Shown here piece by piece: positions 7,089-14,299 of a DNA stretch of 23,453 nucleotides. The translations under genes and the position numbers were made by a program. Source of the DNA: Thermoleophilia bacterium (GTDB taxonomy: Bacteria; Actinomycetota; Thermoleophilia; Gaiellales; JAICJC01); assembly GCA_025928435.1 (NCBI GenBank), contig JAICJM010000045.1, positions 1 through 23,453 of the forward strand, in the 5' to 3' direction. The notes under the pieces are model-generated. The model saw nothing but the letters and a program-made list of their open reading frames with translations, did not search any database and had not been told where the DNA came from. The first letter of the stretch is position 1, and the number at the start of each line of letters is the position of its first letter.

Positions 7089-7336
7089 ACGACTTCCTGC
7101 TCGCGGCCACGGTCATGCTGGCCGGCTTCGTCCCGGTCGGCATCGTCTGCCTGCGCGGCGGGCCGATCGACGCGCTCGCCGCGCTCGAGCTCGCCGGCGC
7201 CCTCGCCACCACCATCCTGCTGTGCCTGGCCGAGGGCTTCGGCCGCTCCTCGTACTTCGCCGTCCCCGTCATCTGCGCCGCCCTGACCTGGGTCAGCGGC
7301 CTCGTGTTCGCCCGCTTCGTCGGGAGGCACATCTGA
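7085..7336 (+). CDS. mnhF: Mrp antiporter subunit F (MnhF/MbhB-like)
   Basis: 83 residues starting at GTG 7085, which overlaps the mnhE stop as GTGA. Three hydrophobic helices lie at about residues 3-22, 30-50 and 57-76. The middle and last helices follow the MnhF pattern: DALAALELAGALATTILL, then a final helix ending FARFVGRHI, where MnhF proteins usually have xxFARYL or ARFL. Length is normal for the family (about 85-95). Small MnhF subunits pack against MnhE and MnhG in Mrp and Mbh complexes. Identification rests largely on position between E and G, size and the end motif, since these subunits are weakly conserved. Confidence 0.8.
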   Translation: MNDFLLAATVMLAGFVPVGIVCLRGGPIDALAALELAGALATTILLCLAEGFGRSSYFAVPVICAALTWVSGLVFARFVGRHI

Positions 7337-7341
7337 CCGAC

Positions 7342-7647
7342 ATGGCCGTCAACGTGCTCCTCGTCGCCGCCGTCGTCGCGCAACTCGTGTCGGCACTCGG
7401 CCTCGTGGTGATGCGGACGGCCGCCGACCGCCTCCACTACACGTCGGCGGCCTTCACCGTGGGGCCGTTCTGCGTGCTCGCCGCGGTGCTCCTGCGGGAG
7501 GGCATGACCACCGCGGCCTACGAGACGATCGGTGCGGTCGGGCTGCTGTTCCTGGCCGGGCCGATCGTCGTGCATGCGACGGCCAGGGCTGGCCGCCGCC
7601 AGGAGCTCGGCCATCCCCAGGCCCGTCCCGAGGAGCGGGTCCGATAG
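7342..7647 (+). CDS. mnhG: Mrp antiporter subunit G (MnhG/MbhC-like)
   Basis: 101 residues from ATG 7342. GGGAGG at 7322-7327 lies 14 bases before this ATG, rather far; a CTG at 7333, overlapping the mnhF stop, has better spacing and would add three residues. Three membrane helices are visible. The signature is the loop after helix 1, LGLVVMRTAADRLHYTSAAF, corresponding to the MnhG motif in which Arg-Leu-His follows a short Asp-containing loop. It is also followed by the expected VGPFCVLAAVLL helix. The tail (about residues 80-101) is polar. It is part of the antiporter operon, and its stop overlaps the likely start of the next gene by four bases. Confidence 0.88.
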   Translation: MAVNVLLVAAVVAQLVSALGLVVMRTAADRLHYTSAAFTVGPFCVLAAVLLREGMTTAAYETIGAVGLLFLAGPIVVHATARAGRRQELGHPQARPEERVR

Positions 7648-7904
7648 CGCTCGAGACCATCGCCCCGCTGCAGGCGGCGGCGCTCGTCCTCGTGGCCTGC
7701 GCCGCGACGGCGGTCGCGCTCTGTCTCGACCCGCTCCGCCAGATCTTCCTGAGCGGCGTCTACGGGCTCCTCCTGGCGGTGCTCTTCGTCGTCCTCCAGG
7801 CGCCGGACGTCGCGCTCTCGATGCTGGTCGTGAGCACGGTCGCCTACCCGCTGATCGTCCTGATCGCCATCAGTCGCACGCGCCGCGAGCGAGGCAGGGA
7901 ATGA
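7644..7904 (+). CDS. MbhD-like (DUF4040) antiporter subunit, possible ATA start
   Basis: 86 residues if started at ATA 7644, 70 if at GTG 7692. The core matches the C-terminal part of MrpA known as MbhD: DPLRQIFLSGVYGLLLAVLF, then LQAPDVALSMLVVSTVAYPLI. Homologues have a full helix of about 25 residues before the DPLRQ motif. GTG 7692 leaves only 11, whereas ATA 7644 restores the helix (LQAAALVLVACAATAVAL). ATA 7644 also has AGGAG eight bases upstream (7631-7635) and overlaps the mnhG stop as ATAG. I therefore prefer it, while noting that ATA starts are rare. The protein corresponds to a separate MbhD subunit rather than part of a large MrpA. Confidence 0.8.
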   Translation: MALETIAPLQAAALVLVACAATAVALCLDPLRQIFLSGVYGLLLAVLFVVLQAPDVALSMLVVSTVAYPLIVLIAISRTRRERGRE

Positions 7905-8641
7905 GCGCCCGCCAGCGCCTGCGGGCCTGGATCGCGGCACCCGTGCTCGCCCTGTTCGCGGCGATCCTGGGATGGGGATTCGCGCGCGCGCCGGCGTTCG
8001 GCGACTTCCACGGCGCCTACGGCGACCTCCTCAACCGGATCGCCGTCCCGCAGCGGCACTCGTCCAACGTCGTCACGGCCATCGTGTTCGACTACCGCGG
8101 GTTCGACACGATGGGCGAGGAGTTCATCCTCTTCGCGTCGGTCGTGGGCGTCGTGCTCCTCCTGCGCGACGTGCGGGAGCCGGCGGCGGGCCAGGACGAC
8201 CCGGTCGCGAGCGACGCCATCCGCCTCTTCGGCATCATCATGGTCGCCGTGATCCTCGTGTTCGGGCTGTGGCTGGCCGCGTTCGGGCTCGTGACTCCGG
8301 GGGGCGGATTCCAGGGCGGCGTCGCCATCGCCGGCGGCATCGTCCTGGTCTTCCTCGCGACCGGCTACCGGGCGTGGCACGCGTTCGGGCGGGAGCGGCT
8401 GCTCGATCCCTTCGAGGGCCTGGGCGCGGCGAGCTACGTCGCGATCGGGCTGGCGGCGCTGATCGCCGGCGCACCGTTCCTGCACAACCTGCTGGGCCTC
8501 GGCGTCGCGGGGACGCTCAAGTCGGGCGGGAGCATGACCCTTCTGAACTGGGCGGTGGCCGTCGAGGTCGCGGCGGCGAACCTCGTGCTCTACACCGAGT
8601 TCCTCGAGAGCTACCTCGTCCCCCACCTGCCCCGGCGATGA
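7901..8641 (+). CDS. mnhB: Fused MbhE-MnhB antiporter subunit
   Basis: 246 residues from ATG 7901, overlapping the previous stop (ATGA). The N-terminal half is MbhE-like: one helix at about 11-29, then around residues 56-72 the family signature NVVTAIVFDYRGFDTMGE and another helix. From about residue 105 it is an MnhB domain with four helices and the hallmark loop TPGGGFQGG near residue 133. In Pyrococcus Mbh these are two proteins (MbhE, MbhF); in standard Mrp the MbhE part is the end of MrpA. Here they are one chain. The fusion and neighbour order show the layout is Mbh-like, without the NuoL-like N-terminal part of MrpA. Confidence 0.92.
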   Translation: MSARQRLRAWIAAPVLALFAAILGWGFARAPAFGDFHGAYGDLLNRIAVPQRHSSNVVTAIVFDYRGFDTMGEEFILFASVVGVVLLLRDVREPAAGQDDPVASDAIRLFGIIMVAVILVFGLWLAAFGLVTPGGGFQGGVAIAGGIVLVFLATGYRAWHAFGRERLLDPFEGLGAASYVAIGLAALIAGAPFLHNLLGLGVAGTLKSGGSMTLLNWAVAVEVAAANLVLYTEFLESYLVPHLPRR

Positions 8642-8982
8642 CGATCCTCGTCTACGCAGTCGTCGCCTGGGTGTTCGCGATCGGGATCTACGGAGCCATC
8701 GTCAGCCGCAACCTGATCCACCTGGCACTGTGCCTGACGGTCACGCAGTCGTCGACGTACATCCTCCTGCTGGCCATCGGCTACAAGCACGGGGCGGGCG
8801 CCCCGATCTTCGAGGACGTGAAGCTGGGGACGGCCGCCGTCGACCCGGTCGTGCAGTCGCTCACGCTCACGGACGTCGTCGTCAGTGTGACCGTGATCGC
8901 GCTCATCCTGGCGCTCGCGCTCGACGTGCACCGCCAGTCGGACAGCATCGATCCGGACGAGATCTCGACCCTGAACCGATGA
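8638..8982 (+). CDS. mnhC: Mrp antiporter subunit C (NuoK-like MnhC)
   Basis: 114 residues from ATG 8638, overlapping the mnhB stop by four bases. Three helices: about 3-22, 27-48 and 78-99. The family pattern is visible in the first two helices (GIYGAIVSRNLIHLALCLTV) and before the third (DPVVQSLTLTDVVVSVTVIA, where MnhC and NuoK proteins usually have DPLPQALVLTAIVI). The Ala-Ile after the threonine is here Asp-Val, an added acidic residue at the edge of helix 3. It is homologous to complex I subunit NuoK and lies between the B and D subunits in the membrane arm. A polar tail of about 15 residues ends the protein. Confidence 0.92.
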   Translation: MTILVYAVVAWVFAIGIYGAIVSRNLIHLALCLTVTQSSTYILLLAIGYKHGAGAPIFEDVKLGTAAVDPVVQSLTLTDVVVSVTVIALILALALDVHRQSDSIDPDEISTLNR

Positions 8983-10796
8983 GCTGGGCGCTGCCGCTCC
9001 CGGTGGTCGTCCCCCTGGTCGCGGCGGCCGTCCTGGTCGCAACCGGGAGCCTCCTGCCCCGCCGCGTCCAGGACGCGATCGGGATCGCCGCGGCGGCGAC
9101 GGCCACGGTCTTCGCGCTCCTGATCCTGGCGGCATGCGAGCGGCACGACGTCCTGCACTGGTTCGGCGGCTGGCACCCGCACGCCGGGCTCGCGCTCGGC
9201 ATCTCGTTCACCGCCGATCCGCTCGGCGCCGGCATGGCCGCGCTCGCCTGCGGGCTCGACCTGCTCGTGCTCGTCTATTCGTGGACGTTCATGCGCCGCC
9301 AGTCGCAGACGTTCGACGTCCTCATCCTCACCTTCGGCGGGGCGATGGCGGGGTTCGCGCTCACCGGCGACATCTTCAACATGTTCGTCTGGTTCGAGCT
9401 GATGGGCGTGTCGGCCTATGCGCTCGCCGGCTTCATGGTCGAGGAGCTGGGGCCGCTCCAGGGAGCCATCAACTTCGCGGTCACGAACACGGTCGGCGCG
9501 TACATGGTGCTCATGGGGATCGCGCTCCTCTACGCGCGCACGGACGCGTTGAACCTGGCCCAGATCGGCCGTACGCTCGAGCGCCGGCCGGCCGACCGGC
9601 TCGTGATCGTCGCGTTCTCGCTGATCGTGACCGGCCTGATGGTGAGGGCGGCGATCGTGCCCTTCCACTTCTGGCTCGCCGACGCGCATGCGGCCTCGCC
9701 GGCGCCCGTGTGTGCGCTGCTCTCGGGGGCGATGATCGAGCTCGGTGTCTTCTTCATCGCCCGGGTGTACTGGACGGGCTTCGCCGCCACGCTGCACGCC
9801 CACGACGCGGGCGTGCGGGACGTGCTCGTGGGGCTGGGGGTGGCGACCGCGCTCGTCGGTGCGCTCATGTGTCTCCTCCAGCGGCACCTGAAACGCCTGC
9901 TCGCCTACTCGACCATCTCCCAGGCCGGGATGCTGCTGACCGGCGCGGCGCTGCTCGACCCGCGGTCCCTGGCCGGGGCCGCGAACCTCGTGCTCGCGCA
10001 CGGCCTGCTCAAGAGCGGTCTGTTCCTGCTCTGCGGCGTCATCCTCGTCGAGCTGCGCCACATCGACGAGCTGCGGGTGTACGGGGCCGGGCGACGGCTG
10101 CCGTGGACAGGCCTCCTGTGGCTGCTCGGCACGATCGGCCTGGTGGGCGTGCCGCCGTTCGGCGTGTTCCTCGCCCAGCAGCTGCTCGGCGAGGGCGCCC
10201 GGGAGGGCGGCTTCGGCTGGCTGGCGCTCGTCGGCGCCGTCACGAGCGGGATCTGCGCCGGAGCGATGCTGCGGGCCGGCGCGCGCATCTTCCTCGGCTG
10301 GGGAGCGCGGGACGACGGGCTATTCTCGCCGGAGCCCGAGGAGCACGCGCCCGAGCGGGACGTGAAGAGCCCCCTGCTCGCAGCCGTCGCCGGCCTGGCG
10401 ATCGTGCTGGGGCTGGCGGCCTCCCTCGTCCCCGGCCTCGAGGGCCGGACCGAGCTCGCTGCCGAGCGCTTCGCCGATACCCCGGGGTACCGCGCGGCCG
10501 TCCTCCATGGCGCGGCCCACGGCGACGCCGCCGCGCATCTGCCGTTCTCGCTGCTCACGATCGACACGGCATCGGCGCTGTACGGGGCCGGAGCGCTTGC
10601 GATCGCCCTGGCGACCGCCGCGTTCGGGCTCTGGCATCGCCGACTGCCGGCGGGCATACGCGTGGTCGGCACGCGGGCGCTCTGGCCGGCGGTGGCCGTC
10701 GTGCGCGACGCGCACACGGGGATCGTGGGGGACTACCTCCTGTGGCTGAGCGGCGGCTCGGTCGCCGTGGCCGCGCTCTGGGCGCTCACCCTGTGA
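8979..10796 (+). CDS. mnhD: Mrp antiporter subunit D with C-terminal extension (NuoN/MbhH-like)
   Basis: 605 residues from ATG 8979, overlapping mnhC by four bases. The core to about residue 490 is the proton-translocating antiporter domain: FELMGVSAYAL with Glu140, the helix-7 segment VPFHFWLADAHAASPAPV, KRLLAYSTISQAG, and HGLLKSGLF with Lys345. The usual Lys before Ala-Ala in helix 7 is Arg223 here. MnhD proteins are normally about 490-510 long. The extra ~115 residues form a helix (ALYGAGALAIALATAAFGLW), an amphipathic stretch, then DAHTGIVGDYLLWLSGG and a last helix. That layout and the HxGxxGDYxxW motif resemble MbhI or the end of NuoL, which bears the lateral helix. It is the last gene of the operon. 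Confidence 0.93.
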   Translation: MSWALPLPVVVPLVAAAVLVATGSLLPRRVQDAIGIAAAATATVFALLILAACERHDVLHWFGGWHPHAGLALGISFTADPLGAGMAALACGLDLLVLVYSWTFMRRQSQTFDVLILTFGGAMAGFALTGDIFNMFVWFELMGVSAYALAGFMVEELGPLQGAINFAVTNTVGAYMVLMGIALLYARTDALNLAQIGRTLERRPADRLVIVAFSLIVTGLMVRAAIVPFHFWLADAHAASPAPVCALLSGAMIELGVFFIARVYWTGFAATLHAHDAGVRDVLVGLGVATALVGALMCLLQRHLKRLLAYSTISQAGMLLTGAALLDPRSLAGAANLVLAHGLLKSGLFLLCGVILVELRHIDELRVYGAGRRLPWTGLLWLLGTIGLVGVPPFGVFLAQQLLGEGAREGGFGWLALVGAVTSGICAGAMLRAGARIFLGWGARDDGLFSPEPEEHAPERDVKSPLLAAVAGLAIVLGLAASLVPGLEGRTELAAERFADTPGYRAAVLHGAAHGDAAAHLPFSLLTIDTASALYGAGALAIALATAAFGLWHRRLPAGIRVVGTRALWPAVAVVRDAHTGIVGDYLLWLSGGSVAVAALWALTL

Positions 10797-10798
10797 CC

Positions 10799-10826
10799 GG
10801 GCCAGGCCCCGGACGGGGCCTGGCCC
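10799..10826 (+). terminator. Strong hairpin terminator after the antiporter operon
   Basis: Twelve-base perfect inverted repeat GGGCCAGGCCCC-ggac-GGGGCCTGGCCC, starting two bases after the mnhD stop. It is followed by a poor T-run (CTCGTTTGG). Stem strength and position support a terminator that separates the operon from the promoter at 10835. Confidence 0.75.
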
Positions 10827-10834
10827 CGCCTCTC

Positions 10835-10859
10835 GTTTGGGGCGTTGTGGTGCGGGTAT
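10835..10859 (+). promoter_or_regulatory. SigB-type promoter of the double DUF892 gene
   Basis: GTTTGG, 13 bases, then GGGTAT. This is very close to the SigB consensus (GTTT, 12-16 bases, GGGWAW or GGGTAC). It lies between the operon terminator and the ribosome site of the gene at 10888, leaving a leader of about 20 bases. Confidence 0.6.
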
Positions 10860-10887
10860 CGGAGTCGAAGAACCAGGGGAGGTAGAC

Positions 10888-11862
10888 ATGTCGGAGAGGG
10901 ATATCAGCGGCCAGCTCGTGCGCTATCTGGCGGACGCGCATTCGATCGAGGAACAGGCGCTCGCGCAGCTGCGCTCGGCGCCGGAAATCGCCGGCGAGGA
11001 GCGGCTCGCGGGGGCGTTGGGTGCCCACCTGCTCGAGACCGAGACGCACGAGCGGCTCGTGCGCGAGCGTATGAGCGCGCTCGGCGAGTCGCCGTCGCGG
11101 CTGAAGGACATGATCATGGCGGTCGGCGGGAAGGGCTTCGTCATCTTCGCTCGCTCCCAGCCGGACACGCCCGGCAAGCTGGCCGCGCACGCGTACTCGT
11201 ACGAGCACCTCGAGATCGCCGCCTACGAGCTGCTCGGCCGCGTGGCCAGGTCGGCGGGCGACGCCGAGACCGAGGCCATGGCCGAGCGGATCCGCGGCGA
11301 CGAGGAGCGGATGGCGGAGCGGCTCGCGGACGTCTTCGACGAGACGGTGCGGGCCTCGATCGCCGGGCTCGACCCGGGAGAGCTGCAGAAGCGGCTCGTC
11401 AGCTACCTGGCGGACGCGCACGCGCTCGAGCAGCAGTCGATCGGGCTGCTCCAGCGGGCGGTCGACGTCGCCGGCGCCTCGGATCTCGAGGCCGCCTACC
11501 GGGACCACGTGGAGGAGAGCCGCGGCCATCTGCAGCGGATCGAGGGGCGGCTGGAGGCGCTCGACGCCGGGCCCTCGACGGTCAAGGACGCCGCCATGCG
11601 CCTCGGCGCCATGAACTGGGCCACGTTCTTCAAGGCTCACCCGGATACGCCCGGCAAGGTGGCGGCGTTCGCCTACGCCTTCGAGCACCTCGAGATGGCA
11701 GGCTACGAGCAGCTGCTGCGGGTGGCCGAGCTCGTCGGCGACGACGACACGACCATGCTCGCGCAGACCATCCTGGCCGAGGAGCGAGCGGCCGCCGCGA
11801 CGATCGCGTCCGACTGGGACATCGCCGCCCGCGCGTCGCTGGCTGCGGTCAAGGCCCACTAG
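10888..11862 (+). CDS. Tandem ferritin-like DUF892 (YciE/YciF-type) protein
   Basis: 324 residues from ATG 10888, with GGGGAGG just upstream. Two copies of one all-helical domain are obvious. LVRYLADAHSIEEQALAQL (about residue 10) is matched by LVSYLADAHALEQQSIGLL (about 170), and PDTPGKLAAHAYSYEHLEIAAYE by PDTPGKVAAFAYAFEHLEMAGYE. Each copy has Glu and His residues spaced like a ferritin-type di-iron site (ExxxxxxL, HLLETETHE or HVEESRGH, YEHLEI). The DUF892 family is stress-induced in many bacteria and is of uncertain biochemical role. Single-domain members are about 160-170 residues, so this is a duplication and fusion. The promoter looks SigB-like. The following epimerase starts directly after the stop. 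Confidence 0.9.
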   Translation: MSERDISGQLVRYLADAHSIEEQALAQLRSAPEIAGEERLAGALGAHLLETETHERLVRERMSALGESPSRLKDMIMAVGGKGFVIFARSQPDTPGKLAAHAYSYEHLEIAAYELLGRVARSAGDAETEAMAERIRGDEERMAERLADVFDETVRASIAGLDPGELQKRLVSYLADAHALEQQSIGLLQRAVDVAGASDLEAAYRDHVEESRGHLQRIEGRLEALDAGPSTVKDAAMRLGAMNWATFFKAHPDTPGKVAAFAYAFEHLEMAGYEQLLRVAELVGDDDTTMLAQTILAEERAAAATIASDWDIAARASLAAVKAH

Positions 11863-12861
11863 ATGCGCGTCGTCGTCGTCGGAGCAACGGGGAACGCCGG
11901 CACGAGCGTGGTCTCCGCGCTCGCCGCCGACGACTCGATCGAGTCGATCGTCGGGCTGGCCCGCCGTCCGGGCGGCCCGGCGCACCCGAAGGTGCGCTGG
12001 GAGCGTGCTGACGTGCGGCTGACGGACATGGCCGCGGCGTTCGCGGGCGCCGACGCGGTCGTCCACCTCGCATGGCTGCTGCAGCCCTCACACCAGGAGT
12101 CCCGCATGTGGGCGGTGAACGTCGACGGCAGCGCGCGGGTGTTCGCCGCTGCGGCCGAGGCGGGGGTGAAGACGCTCGTGTACGCCTCCTCCGTGGGCGC
12201 GTACGCCGCGGCCCCCACGGGTGACCGGCCGCTCGACGAGGCCTGGCCCGCGACGGGCATCCCGACCGCGGTCTACGGCCGCCACAAGGGCCGGGTCGAG
12301 GCCATGCTCGACGGGTTTGAGGCCGGTCATCCCGAGATGCGGGTCGTCCGGCTCCGGCCCGCGCTCATCTTCAAGCGCGAGGCGGCCGCGGCGATCAAGC
12401 GCTACTTCGTCGGCCCGGTCGTCCCGCCGTGGGCGATCCGCCCCGGCGCGCTGCCCGCGATCCCCTGGCCGGCCGGGCTCCGCTTCCAGGCCGTCCACAC
12501 CTCGGACATCGCGGAGGCCTACCGCCTGGCCGTCACGAACGACGGGGCGCGAGGCGCGTACAACGTCGCGGCCGACCCGGTGATCGGGCCGTCCGAGTTC
12601 GGCGGGCTGGTCGGCGCGCGCATCGTCGAGGTGTCGCACCGCGTCGCGCGCACCGCGCTCGACCTGTCGTGGCGTGCCCGGCTCCAGGCGACCGAGCCCG
12701 GCTGGCTCGACATGGCGCTGGGCGTGCCGGTCATGGACACGTCCCGGGCCCGGACCGAGCTCGGCTGGAGCGCGAAGGTGAGCGCGGTCGACGCCCTGGC
12801 GGAGCTGCTCGGCGGCATCCCGGTCCGCTCGGCCGGCGAGACCCCCGTCCTGGCCGCGTAG
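11863..12861 (+). CDS. NAD-dependent epimerase/dehydratase (extended SDR)
   Basis: 332 residues. The ATG abuts the stop of the DUF892 gene, so the two are co-transcribed. The N-terminal Rossmann motif GATGNAG is at residues 7-13. Asp50 follows in ERADVRL, VVHLAWLLQPS is the next strand, and the catalytic residues are Ser110 (YASSVGAY), Tyr138 and Lys142 (YGRHK). This is the extended SDR layout of sugar-nucleotide epimerases and reductases. No sugar-nucleotide pathway genes are nearby, so the substrate is unknown. The pairing with a stress-type DUF892 gene suggests a role outside cell-wall synthesis, but that is inference. It ends seven bases before the stop of a convergent gene. Confidence 0.92.
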   Translation: MRVVVVGATGNAGTSVVSALAADDSIESIVGLARRPGGPAHPKVRWERADVRLTDMAAAFAGADAVVHLAWLLQPSHQESRMWAVNVDGSARVFAAAAEAGVKTLVYASSVGAYAAAPTGDRPLDEAWPATGIPTAVYGRHKGRVEAMLDGFEAGHPEMRVVRLRPALIFKREAAAAIKRYFVGPVVPPWAIRPGALPAIPWPAGLRFQAVHTSDIAEAYRLAVTNDGARGAYNVAADPVIGPSEFGGLVGARIVEVSHRVARTALDLSWRARLQATEPGWLDMALGVPVMDTSRARTELGWSAKVSAVDALAELLGGIPVRSAGETPVLAA

Positions 12862-12868
12862 AGAGCGG

Positions 12869-13624
12869 CTACGCCTTCACGAACCGGCGGGAGACGGCGG
12901 TATAGAGCCGCACCGGGGCGACGCGGACGAGCTTCATCCCGACCCGGTAGGGGAGCGGGAACACCGTCTCGGCCTTGCCCTTCTCGATCGCGTCGGCGAT
13001 CCGGCGGGCGGCGTCGGGAGCCTCGATCATGAAGGGCATCGGGAAGTCGTTGGCCTCCGTGAGCGGCGTGCGCACGAAGCCGGGGTTCACGAGCTGCACG
13101 TCGACGCCCAGCGGCCCGAGGTCGACCCGCAGCGACTCGAGCAGGTTGATCTCGGCCGCCTTGGTCGGCCCGTAGGCCTCGGCGCGCGTGTAGCCGCGGT
13201 ATCCGGCGACGCTCGCGACGCCGACGATGGTACCGCCCCGGCGAGCCATCATCCGCGGCAGGATCGCGTCGAGCGAGTTGACCATGCCCATGAAGTTGGT
13301 CTCGACGTGGTCGCGGATGAGCCCCGCGTCCCATTTCCGGACGTCCACCTGCGCCCAGATACCCGCGTTCAGGACCGCCAGGTCGATCCGGCCGACGTTC
13401 GCCTCGACCGACGCGACGACCTCACGCAGGGCCTCGGGGTCGCGGACGTCGCCGGGCAGCGAATGTGCCTCGCCCGGCGCGGAGGCGGCGACGTCCGCCA
13501 GCCGCTCCTCCCGCCGCGCGGTGATCGCCACCCGGCCTCCCCGGCGGCACAGCTCGTGCGCAAGCGCCGCACCGATCCCGCTCGATCCGCCCGTGATCCA
13601 GGCGACGCTGCCGCGGATCCTCAT
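12869..13624 (-). CDS. Short-chain dehydrogenase/reductase (classical SDR)
   Basis: 251 residues, normal for a classical SDR. ATG 13624 overlaps the stop of the DUF1360 gene (ATGA), which supports this start over more distal ones. TGGSSGIG at residues 11-18 is the cofactor loop. The Arg after the second strand (TARREE) suggests NADP(H). Asp59 lies in GDVRD, NAG at 86-88, and the catalytic tetrad is Asn110, Ser138, Tyr151, Lys155 (YGPTK). The C-terminal ~30 residues carry a hydrophobic/basic stretch (RVGMKLVRVAPVRLYTAV) found in SDRs that may touch membranes. It is the last gene of a four-gene operon with a SigB-like promoter. Substrate unknown. Confidence 0.94.
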   Translation of the reverse strand: MRIRGSVAWITGGSSGIGAALAHELCRRGGRVAITARREERLADVAASAPGEAHSLPGDVRDPEALREVVASVEANVGRIDLAVLNAGIWAQVDVRKWDAGLIRDHVETNFMGMVNSLDAILPRMMARRGGTIVGVASVAGYRGYTRAEAYGPTKAAEINLLESLRVDLGPLGVDVQLVNPGFVRTPLTEANDFPMPFMIEAPDAARRIADAIEKGKAETVFPLPYRVGMKLVRVAPVRLYTAVSRRFVKA

Positions 13625-14079
13625 TCGGACGTGGCGGCGGCGTGGGCGAGGTGCAGAAAGTCCGCCGCGGCCAGCGCCGCCCCGACGCCGGCGAGGAACC
13701 GCGTGACCCGGGGCGCGGCGACGAAGCCGACCCCGAGGCCCGACGCGACCCACATACCGATGCAGAACGGGCAGTTGATCAGCTCGCCGATCGCGCGCTG
13801 CGGGCCGTGACCGCGCGGGGACTCCGAGACCTCGCTCGGGCCGGCCTCCCCCTCGTAGCGCACGAACGGCGCCCGCAGGAAGGAGGTGACCCGGTCCTTG
13901 GCCAGGATGCGGCTGTACTTGTGCGTCGCCACGCCGAGCAGGACGAGGTCGAACGGCGAGAACCGCTCCGGCAGATCGTCCTTCATCGCCACGAGGCCGG
14001 CCGCCAGCGCGACGTTGAACGCGGTCGCCAGCGCTGCGTAGGACTTCAGCGGGATCGGCTTGTCCGCGTAGCCCGTCAT
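13621..14079 (-). CDS. DUF1360 membrane protein
   Basis: 152 residues from ATG 14079, overlapping the upstream gene's stop by four bases. DUF1360 signatures are clear: an N-terminal helix (about 17-32), FDLVLLGVATHKYSRILAKDRVTSFLRAPFVRYE (about residues 42-75), then ELINCPFCIGMWVA with the conserved Cys pair near residues 102 and 105, and a final helix. Family members are inner-membrane or sporulation-associated proteins of unknown function. The Cys-Pro-Phe-Cys pair could bind metal or be redox-active, but this is not shown. The operon with the small KGG-type protein and SDR suggests a general-stress function. Confidence 0.9.
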   Translation of the reverse strand: MTGYADKPIPLKSYAALATAFNVALAAGLVAMKDDLPERFSPFDLVLLGVATHKYSRILAKDRVTSFLRAPFVRYEGEAGPSEVSESPRGHGPQRAIGELINCPFCIGMWVASGLGVGFVAAPRVTRFLAGVGAALAAADFLHLAHAAATSE

Positions 14080-14297
14080 CCCTCGGTGTCCTCCGTGGAG
14101 TCGGGCAACTCGTCCTTGCGCAATCGTTGTTCGCTGGTCGAGGGGGCGCGCGTCTTCGTGCGGTAGTCGGGCGACCGGATCGCCTCCGCGATGGCCTCGC
14201 CCGCGCCGTCCGGGTCGGGCTGTGCGGCCTCGCGGACGGCCTCGTCCGGCTCCGTCCCGTCGCGCTTCTCGCGCTCGCGTTCGCGTTCGTCCGCCAT
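14076..14297 (-). CDS. Small highly charged hypothetical protein
   Basis: 73 residues from ATG 14297. The start lies two bases after the stop of the gene upstream, and the stop overlaps the start of DUF1360 (ATGA), so position argues that it is real. The sequence is low-complexity, very acidic and basic (ADEREREREKRDGTEPDE), and probably disordered. A short motif near the middle (AIAEAIRSPDYRTKTRAP) is the only part that looks foldable. I recognise no family. It may be a small hydrophilic stress protein. Confidence 0.65.
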   Translation of the reverse strand: MADEREREREKRDGTEPDEAVREAAQPDPDGAGEAIAEAIRSPDYRTKTRAPSTSEQRLRKDELPDSTEDTEG

Positions 14298-14299
14298 GC

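Noticed and set aside
7532..7900. N-terminal extension of the MbhE-MnhB protein in the same frame
   Set aside because: It overlaps mnhG and the MbhD-like gene in a different frame and is shadow. ATG 7901 overlaps the previous stop in the style of the operon.
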